This document shows, piece after piece, positions 10,501 through 14,698 of a stretch of DNA of 14,698 nt. The stretch's first letter is position 1. Each line of letters opens with the position of its first letter. The notes beneath the pieces are model-generated. The model was not told the origin of the DNA. It saw nothing but the letters and a program-made list of their open reading frames with translations, and did not search any database. The position numbers were made by a program, and so were the translations under genes. This DNA comes from JAEUPI01 sp035499355. GTDB taxonomy: Bacteria; Pseudomonadota; Gammaproteobacteria; Burkholderiales; Burkholderiaceae_C. The DNA lies in NCBI GenBank assembly GCA_035499355.1, contig DATJYZ010000265.1, positions 1-14,698 on the forward strand, in the 5' to 3' direction.

Positions 10501-10664
10501 CGAAAGGTGAACGGCGGATCCTCGTCCTGGCCGAGTTGGAAGTACGAGGCGAAGCCCAGCAGCATCAGCACGATCAGCAAGTACCGCGTCAGCGCCGGAT
10601 GCTCGAGCGCCCAGCTCGAGATGTTGAAGCGCGATGGCTTGATCGCGTCGACGACGCCGGACAT
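7539..10664 (-). CDS. RND-superfamily efflux pump, inner-membrane permease subunit
   Basis: A 1041-residue AcrB-like proton-driven exporter with the usual two-fold plan: TM1 at about 26-45, a large periplasmic loop, a membrane block from about 353, a second loop and a final membrane block ending near residue 1035. The TM4 proton-relay pair Asp427-Asp428 lies in GLLVDDAIIAVEMM. The residue matching the essential AcrB Lys940 in TM10 appears to be Arg951 (GMIMRNSVILID). I recall this as typical of a TriC/VexF-like branch, but could not check it. Substrates cannot be predicted. The start ATG is 15 bp after the adaptor stop, with no strong ribosome site, so it is cotranscribed with the adaptor. 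No outer-membrane channel gene follows; a shared TolC-like protein must be encoded elsewhere. Confidence 0.93.
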   Translation of the reverse strand: MSGVVDAIKPSRFNISSWALEHPALTRYLLIVLMLLGFASYFQLGQDEDPPFTFRAMVVQAFWPGASAQQMAEQVTDRIERTLQEAPHADIIRSYTKPGESLTILQLKDSAPPKEVSNTWYQVRKRVADMRGTLPQGVIGPVFNDDFGDVYGSIFALSADGFGDEELRVFAEDIRSSLLRVPDVAKVELFGVQPEKLFIEISHKRLAQLGLDMNQVIAQLGAQNAVEGAGVLNAGSQNLQVRVAGAFDSVEELRRFPIRATNASTGVASSLRLSDIADIRRATIDPPAAKVRHQGKAVIALGVSMAKGGDIIALGDALRAKADEVRRDLPAGIELTQVQDQPRAVSRSVNEFVRVLIEAIVVVLAVSFISLGLHTRPLRIDIWPGLVVGITIPLVLAITFVTMYYWGVGLHKISLGSLIIALGLLVDDAIIAVEMMVRKLEEGYDKKRAASFAYEITSMPMLTGTLITAAGFLPIGLAKSVTGEYTFAIFAVTSAALLISWVVSVYFVPFLGAALLRTKSRAGSGEAHELFDTPFYSRFRALVDWCVRHRWITIAATVLTFVLGMAGMGKVQQQFFPDSSRPEILVDLWLPEGATIQETEVIARRFEQRMMKEPGIETVTVWIGSGVPRFYLPLDQIFPQTNVSQSILLARNLEQREVLRKRLPALLADEFPEVRGRVKLLPNGPPVPYPVQFRVMGPDVRQVRAWADEARAILATDPAMRGVNDNWNESVKSLKLEIDQDKARAIGVTSQSVAQSSRTILSGTTIGQYREGDKLVDIVLRQPLEERNAITDLGSANLPTANGRSVPLTQVARIGFGFEPGVLWREGRKFAVTVQGDVVDGIQGPTVTQRIWPRLQELQARMPPEYSIQIAGAVEESRKGQGSIVVGVPLMLFIMLTLLMLQLQSLSRSLLVFLTAPLGMAGVAGALLLLDRPFGFVALLGVIALMGMIMRNSVILIDQIEQDRAKGVDAWTAIVEAAVRRFRPIVLTAAAAVLAMIPLSRSVFWGPMAVAIMGGLIVATALTLLSLPAMYAAWFRVKRER

Positions 10665-10679
10665 CGGAGGCCCCGGGGG

Positions 10680-11816
10680 TCAGCGCGAAGCGACGCTGCG
10701 GGTGGCTGGCGCGGCGCCGTTGCCCGCCGCGGAGCCGCGCTCTGCGTAGAGCCGCACCTTCTGTCCTGGGCTCAGAACGTGCACACCCGCGACCACCAGC
10801 GTCTCGCCCGGCGACACGCCGGCAGCGATCACCACGTCGTTGCCCTCGGCGCCGGCCACTTTCACCGGCTGCGGCCTGACCGTCATGCTCGCGCGGTCGA
10901 CCACCCACACCGCGGGTGCGCCTTGCACCTCGAATACTGCGGCCAGCGGCACCTTGATCTGGCCAGCCACTCGGGGCATCTCGACCTTGACCGTCGCCGT
11001 CTGCCCGAGGCGGACGTTGGCGCGACCGATGTCAGCCTTGACGACGAAGGTGCGCGTCGCCGGGTCGGCCGCAGCGGCGACCTCGCGCACGGTGGCAGTG
11101 ATCGGCGTGGCGCCGTCGTTCCAGATATGAACCTGTAGTGCGTCGGCCTTTCCCGCCAGTGCGCGCATGTCGGCCACACGGTCTTCGGGCACGCTGAACA
11201 CCACGTCGCGCGGCCCGTCGTGGGCCAGCCTGACCACCGAGGCGCCGGCGGCCACCACCGTCCCCGGCTCGGCGTCGACACCGGTGATGACGCCGGCCGC
11301 ATCGGCCGTCAACGTGGCATAGCGGGTCTGGTTGCCCTGCACGCTCGCCTGCGCGCGGGCCTGCTCGTACTGCGCGCGCGCCGCCGCGAGTGCAGCCTCC
11401 CTGCGCTCGAGCTCGAGCCCGCTGATGAAGCCCTGGTCGCGCAATTCCTTGTAGCGCTTGAACTCGGCTTCGCTGAACTCGTAGTTGGCCTTGGCGGCGC
11501 TGAGCGCGGCCTGAGCCGCCTCTTGGCCGAGCTTCAGGTCGCCCGGATCGAGCTGCGCCAGCGCCTGACCGGTCCGCACGGCATCGCCGAGATTGGCCGA
11601 GCGGGAGAGCAGCTTGCCGCCGACACGAAATCCGAGTCGGGACTCGATCCGCGAGCGCACTTCGGCGGCGTAGTCGTGGGCCCCGCCCACATCGCCCGAG
11701 GCCAGCGTGATGGTTCGCACCGCACGGATCGGCTCCTCGGGTGGCGCGGTGCGCGAGCACGCGACCAGGAGGAGCGCGGTGAGCGGCGACAGCAAGGCGA
11801 TGACTGAGCGCTTCAT
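10680..11816 (-). CDS. RND efflux periplasmic adaptor (membrane fusion protein), lipoprotein
   Basis: A 378-residue HlyD/AcrA-family adaptor linking the RND pump to an outer-membrane channel. The N-terminus MKRSVIALLSPLTALLLVAC is a lipoprotein signal with lipobox LVAC and lipidated Cys20. The first lipoyl half (about 62-93, GFRVGGKLL through QLDPGD) is followed by a coiled-coil hairpin (about 94-160) and the second lipoyl half (about 167-198, ATLTADAAGVITGV through VVRLA), then beta-barrel and membrane-proximal domains. I chose the ATG at 11816 because the lipoprotein signal begins there; the frame is open upstream to 11921, but that part is not signal-like and would place translation ahead of the predicted transcript start. 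The ribosome site is weak. The gene is first in a two-gene operon with the pump. Confidence 0.92.
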   Translation of the reverse strand: MKRSVIALLSPLTALLLVACSRTAPPEEPIRAVRTITLASGDVGGAHDYAAEVRSRIESRLGFRVGGKLLSRSANLGDAVRTGQALAQLDPGDLKLGQEAAQAALSAAKANYEFSEAEFKRYKELRDQGFISGLELERREAALAAARAQYEQARAQASVQGNQTRYATLTADAAGVITGVDAEPGTVVAAGASVVRLAHDGPRDVVFSVPEDRVADMRALAGKADALQVHIWNDGATPITATVREVAAAADPATRTFVVKADIGRANVRLGQTATVKVEMPRVAGQIKVPLAAVFEVQGAPAVWVVDRASMTVRPQPVKVAGAEGNDVVIAAGVSPGETLVVAGVHVLSPGQKVRLYAERGSAAGNGAAPATRSVASR

Positions 11817-11835
11817 GGGGCTTGACCGTGTGCAG

Positions 11836-11872
11836 GCGGAGGTTGCCGCGGGGCTGACTCGCAACTCCCCGC
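11836..11872 (-). other. Stem-loop in the leader of the efflux operon mRNA
   Basis: On the minus strand GCGGGGAGTTGC (11872-11861) pairs with GCAACCTCCGC (11846-11836): eleven pairs with one G-U and one bulged A, around a 14-base loop. It falls between the predicted transcript start (about 11886) and the adaptor ATG (11816). It ends about 20 bases before the ATG, so it could affect translation or mRNA stability. No riboswitch family is recognised. Confidence 0.4.
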
Positions 11873-11894
11873 TTACTGACTGACCGGTCAGTAA
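11873..11894. promoter_or_regulatory. TetR-type operator palindrome at the efflux operon start site
   Basis: Two nested symmetries are visible: a perfect 14-bp palindrome ACTGACCGGTCAGT at 11879-11892, and an 8-bp inverted repeat TTACTGAC (11873-11880) with GTCAGTAA (11887-11894) across 6 bp. Size and symmetry fit a TetR-family repressor site. It overlaps the -10 box and predicted start of the efflux promoter, so binding should block transcription. No TetR-family gene is in the window. Confidence 0.65.
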
Positions 11895-11921
11895 TGTATT
11901 GACGGTCCCGGCGGCTGTCAA
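11893..11921 (-). promoter_or_regulatory. Sigma-70 promoter of the RND efflux operon
   Basis: On the minus strand an exact -35 TTGACA (11921-11916), a 17-bp spacer, and -10 TACATT (11898-11893, four of six) lie about 80-105 bp before the adaptor ATG. The last two bases of the -10 box overlap the palindrome. It is the best sigma-70 match I saw in the window. Confidence 0.65.
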
Positions 11922-11958
11922 ACGGGCTCGGTTTCAACCGACATGGACAATTCGCCGG

Positions 11959-12819
11959 GTGGGCGTCGGGCACTACGAGAACTTTCCGGTGGCATCACTG
12001 CTGTGCCCGCCCGCGCTGAGGCAGCCGGTGCGGGCCATCTATACCTTTGCCCGCACCGCGGACGACATCGCCGACGAAGGCGATGCGACGCCAGCCGCCC
12101 GGCTGGACGAGCTGGCGCGATACCGGCGAGCGCTGGCAGCCACCGTTTCGGGCACGACGACGACATCCTCGCCAGGGACGTGGGATGGCGTATTCAGTGC
12201 GCTGGCCGTGGCCCTGCGCGACCACCGCCTGCCGGCTGCGCCGCTGCACGATCTGCTCGACGCGTTCGAGCAGGACGTGCGCAACCCCACCTACCCCGAC
12301 CGCGTAGCGCTGCTCGACTACTGCCGCCGCTCGGCCAATCCGGTCGGCCGGCTGCTGCTGCACCTGTACGGCATCGACGACGCCCAGTCGCTGCGCCAGG
12401 CCGATGCGGTGTGCTCGTCCCTGCAGCTGATCAACTTCTGGCAGGACCTCAGCATCGACCTGCCGCGGCGGCGCAACTATCTGCCGCAAGCGGACGCGAT
12501 GCACCATGGCGTCGATATCGGTGACCCGACGGCACTCGCCGACACCGTGCCGCTGCGCGCGCTGGTGCGCGACCTGGTCCAGTGGGCCGCGATCCTGATG
12601 GCCGAAGGGGCCGCGCTGCCCCTGCGCGTGCCAGGACGCGCGGGGTGGGAACTGCGCCTCGTGGTGCACGGTGGATGGCGCATCCTTGAGAGAATCGCGC
12701 GCATGGACTGCGCAACCATCGCCCGGCGGCCACGATTGAGCGCCGTCGACGCGCCGCTGCTGGCGTGGCGCGCCTTGCGCTACAGCGCTGGCTGGTTCAA
12801 CCCCGAGCGACTGGCGTGA
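11959..12819 (+). CDS. hpnC: Hydroxysqualene synthase HpnC (squalene/phytoene synthase family)
   Basis: In bacteria with HpnCDE, HpnC converts presqualene diphosphate to hydroxysqualene, feeding squalene-hopene cyclase. The sequence opens with the HpnC-like VGHYENFPVASLLCPP and has both aspartate-rich motifs that bind Mg-diphosphate: DDIADE (about 35-40) and QDLSID (about 162-167), the latter in NFWQDLSIDLPRRRNYLP. YCRRSANPVGRLLL is also present. From the GTG at 11959 the protein is 286 residues, close to the family size. The start is uncertain: the frame is open back to a TTG at 11899, inside the divergent efflux promoter, and an ATG at 11943 is one base out of frame. No clear ribosome site supports any of them. 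The gene ends in a GTGA overlap with hpnD. Confidence 0.88.
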   Translation: MGVGHYENFPVASLLCPPALRQPVRAIYTFARTADDIADEGDATPAARLDELARYRRALAATVSGTTTTSSPGTWDGVFSALAVALRDHRLPAAPLHDLLDAFEQDVRNPTYPDRVALLDYCRRSANPVGRLLLHLYGIDDAQSLRQADAVCSSLQLINFWQDLSIDLPRRRNYLPQADAMHHGVDIGDPTALADTVPLRALVRDLVQWAAILMAEGAALPLRVPGRAGWELRLVVHGGWRILERIARMDCATIARRPRLSAVDAPLLAWRALRYSAGWFNPERLA

Positions 12820-13664
12820 CTCCTGAGCAATACGTCCAGCAGAAGGCCTCAGGGAGCGGCTCGTCGTTCTACTACGCCTTCATGTTTCTTCCGCAGGCCA
12901 AGCGGGCGGCGATCACCGCGTTCTACGCGTTCTGCCGCGAGGTCGACGACGTCGTCGATGAAGTCACCGATCCCGGCGTTGCAGCAACCAAGTTGAACTG
13001 GTGGCGCGGCGAAGTGGCAAGTGCCTTCGCGGGCCGGCCGAACCACCCGGTGACACGGGCGCTGCTGGCGCAGGCGGGCATGCACGGCATCGTTCAGTCG
13101 CACCTGATGTCGGTGATCGAGGGTTGCCAGATGGACCTCGACCAGACGCGCTACCTCGACTTCACGACGCTCAAGCGCTATTGCCACCTGGTGGCTGGCG
13201 TCGTCGGCGAGGTCGCCGCCAACATCTTCGGCCGCAGCAGCGAACAGACGGTCCGCTACGCGCACACGCTGGGCCTCGCGCTGCAACTGACCAACATCAT
13301 CCGCGACGTCGGCGACGACGCGCGCCGCGGGCGCATCTACCTGCCGATGGACGAGATGCAGCGCTTCAGCGTCAAGGCCTCCGAGATCCTGCAGCGGCAG
13401 GCACCCTGGGGCTACAGCGAGCGCTTCACCGCGCTGATGCGCTTCCAGGCGCAACGCGCACAGGCCACCTACGACGAGGCGCTGGCGCTGCTACCCGATG
13501 TCGATCGCGAGTCGCAGCGGCCGGGACTGATGATGGCCAACATCTACCGCACGCTGCTGCAGGAGATCGAGGACGACGACTTCCGGGTCCTGCACCAGCG
13601 CACCTCGCTGACGCCGTTGCGCAAGCTCTGGATCGCGGCCCGCACGCAGTGGCAAGGCCATTGA
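12816..13664 (+). CDS. hpnD: Presqualene diphosphate synthase HpnD
   Basis: A 282-residue squalene/phytoene synthase family enzyme that condenses two farnesyl diphosphates to presqualene diphosphate. MTPEQYVQQKASGSGSSFYYAFMFLP is the typical HpnD-type N-terminus. The aspartate-rich motifs are REVDDVVDE (about 41-49) and RDVGDD (about 163-168) within NIIRDVGDDARRGRIYLP, which also resembles the phytoene synthase signature. I chose the GTG at 12816, which overlaps the hpnC stop as GTGA and so implies translational coupling; a longer frame from 12765 would lie inside hpnC and adds nothing conserved. hpnE starts one base past the stop. HpnC and HpnD are paralogues, told apart here by their N-termini and order. 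Confidence 0.93.
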   Translation: MTPEQYVQQKASGSGSSFYYAFMFLPQAKRAAITAFYAFCREVDDVVDEVTDPGVAATKLNWWRGEVASAFAGRPNHPVTRALLAQAGMHGIVQSHLMSVIEGCQMDLDQTRYLDFTTLKRYCHLVAGVVGEVAANIFGRSSEQTVRYAHTLGLALQLTNIIRDVGDDARRGRIYLPMDEMQRFSVKASEILQRQAPWGYSERFTALMRFQAQRAQATYDEALALLPDVDRESQRPGLMMANIYRTLLQEIEDDDFRVLHQRTSLTPLRKLWIAARTQWQGH

Positions 13665-13665
13665 G

Positions 13666-14698
13666 GTGACCGCGCGCAAGCGCGTGGCCGTCGTCGGCGC
13701 CGGTTGGGCCGGGCTGGCCGCCGCCGTGCAGGCGTGCGCCAACGGCTGCGCGGTGACCCTCTTCGAGATGGCCAATCACGCCGGCGGACGCGCGCGCAGC
13801 GTGCGCCACGACGGGATCGAGCTCGACAACGGCCAGCACATCCTGATCGGGGCCTATCGCGAGACGCTGCGCCTGATGCGACTGGTGGGCGTCGACCCGG
13901 CGCGTGTCCTGCAACGACGCCCGCTCGAGTTGCTCCACCCGGACGGCAGCGGGCTGCGCCTGCCGCCGGGCAACGTCTACCTGGCATTCGCCTGGGCGGT
14001 GGCCCGCGCGCGCGGCTGGAGCTGGCGTGAGCGCCTGGCGCTGCTGCGGCAGACCTTCGACTGGGTGCGGCATGGCATGCGCAACCCCGGCGTCGACACC
14101 GTCGAGCAGCTTTGCGCTGGCCTGCCCGCACGTGTGCGCTCGGACCTGATCGATCCGCTATGCATCGCCGCATTGAACACGCCGTCAGCGCAGGCCGACG
14201 CCAGCGTGTTCCTGCGCGTGCTGGCTGACGCATTGTTCGGTGGACGCGGAAGCTCCGACCTGTTGCTGCCCTGCGCCGGTCTGTCGCAGCTTTTTCCGCT
14301 GCCGGCACTGCAATGGCTCGAGCACCATGGCGCCGTGCTGCGGCCGCGGCATCGCGTGCAGGCGATCTCGCCTCGGCCCGATGGCACCTGGTCTGTCGAC
14401 GACACCGCCTTCGACGCCGTGGTCCTGGGCTGCAGCGCCGTCGAAGCCGCCCGCTTGTGCGCAGCGATCAATCCGGCCTGGGCCAACCAGGCTGGCGCTC
14501 TGCGGTACGAGCCGATCGCCACCGTCTACCTGCGGCGCGCGCGGCCGCTGTCGACGCCGATGATGGCGCTGCCCAGCGACGCCCAACGCCCGGCACAGTT
14601 CGTCTTCGATCTCAAGCTGCTCGGGCATCCGCTCGATCTCGCCGCTTTTGTGGTCAGCGGCGCTCGGGAGTGGCTCGAGCGCGGCCTGCCGGCGCTGT
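13666..14698 (+). CDS. hpnE: Hydroxysqualene dehydroxylase HpnE, FAD-dependent (3' end beyond window)
   Basis: An FAD-dependent amine-oxidase/phytoene-desaturase-like enzyme that reduces hydroxysqualene to squalene, the last step of the HpnCDE route. The frame is open from GTG 13666 for 344 codons to the window edge without a stop; relatives are roughly 430-450 residues, so about a quarter is missing. The N-terminus MTARKRVAVVGAGWAGLAAA holds the Rossmann GxGxxG motif (Gly11, Gly13, Gly16) with the ribose-binding acidic residue at Glu34 and the downstream GGRARS motif (40-45). ELDNGQHILIGAY (about 53-65) is characteristic of HpnE. The GTG lies one base past the hpnD stop (TGA-G-GTG), so it is translationally coupled. 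squalene-hopene cyclase could follow, but this cannot be seen. Confidence 0.92.
   Translation, partial: MTARKRVAVVGAGWAGLAAAVQACANGCAVTLFEMANHAGGRARSVRHDGIELDNGQHILIGAYRETLRLMRLVGVDPARVLQRRPLELLHPDGSGLRLPPGNVYLAFAWAVARARGWSWRERLALLRQTFDWVRHGMRNPGVDTVEQLCAGLPARVRSDLIDPLCIAALNTPSAQADASVFLRVLADALFGGRGSSDLLLPCAGLSQLFPLPALQWLEHHGAVLRPRHRVQAISPRPDGTWSVDDTAFDAVVLGCSAVEAARLCAAINPAWANQAGALRYEPIATVYLRRARPLSTPMMALPSDAQRPAQFVFDLKLLGHPLDLAAFVVSGAREWLERGLPAL

Noticed and set aside
7516..10908. An 1130-codon minus-strand frame overlapping the RND pump in another phase
   Set aside because: The translation is Arg/Gly/Ala-rich without hydrophobic segments or motifs; the pump frame has full RND features. Typical high-GC frame shadow.
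10680..11921. Longer adaptor protein starting at 11921
   Set aside because: The extra 35 residues are not conserved-looking, and the lipoprotein signal with LVAC lipobox begins exactly at the ATG at 11816; the longer form would start at the promoter -35.
12765..13664. Longer HpnD starting at ATG 12765
   Set aside because: The extra 17 residues lie within hpnC, and the GTG at 12816 gives the family N-terminus and the GTGA coupling typical of the operon.

Overview
The window looks like chromosomal DNA of a GC-rich betaproteobacterium, most likely of the order Burkholderiales. The grounds are a very high third-position GC, the gene order tig-clpP-clpX-lon with a tRNA-Leu(UAG) directly before tig, a Gly-Cys-Leu tRNA cluster, and an hpnC-hpnD-hpnE squalene/hopanoid operon. 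I cannot name the genus from the sequence alone. The gene content is mostly conserved housekeeping and lipid genes; I see no phage, insertion sequence, CRISPR array or toxin-antitoxin pair.

Layout. Everything from 95 to 11816 lies on the minus strand, so transcription runs from high to low coordinates. From right to left: a two-gene RND efflux operon (lipoprotein adaptor 11816-10680, inner-membrane pump 10664-7539), a terminator-like hairpin, tRNA-Leu(UAG), tig, clpP (ATGA overlap with tig), clpX, lon, then tRNA-Gly(GCC), tRNA-Cys(GCA) and tRNA-Leu(UAA), and finally a Prx6-type peroxiredoxin. From about 11959 to the right edge, on the plus strand and divergent from the efflux operon, lie hpnC, hpnD and hpnE; hpnE runs off the window.

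How the genes work together. Trigger factor, ClpP, ClpX and Lon form a protein folding and degradation cluster: nascent-chain chaperone, unfoldase-peptidase pair and a second AAA+ protease. lon has its own candidate heat-shock (sigma-32 type) promoter. HpnD, HpnC and HpnE convert two farnesyl diphosphates to squalene by way of presqualene diphosphate and hydroxysqualene, the entry to hopanoid synthesis. The efflux operon has a good sigma-70 promoter overlapped by a TetR-type palindrome, but no TetR gene or outer-membrane channel gene is present in the window.

The more interesting non-coding signals are the operator-promoter between the efflux and hopanoid operons, a coding-like gene remnant lodged between tRNA-Leu(UAA) and tRNA-Cys, several strong intergenic hairpins (two of them related in sequence), and the candidate heat-shock promoter of lon. 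No convincing new system was found; the region is largely ordinary.
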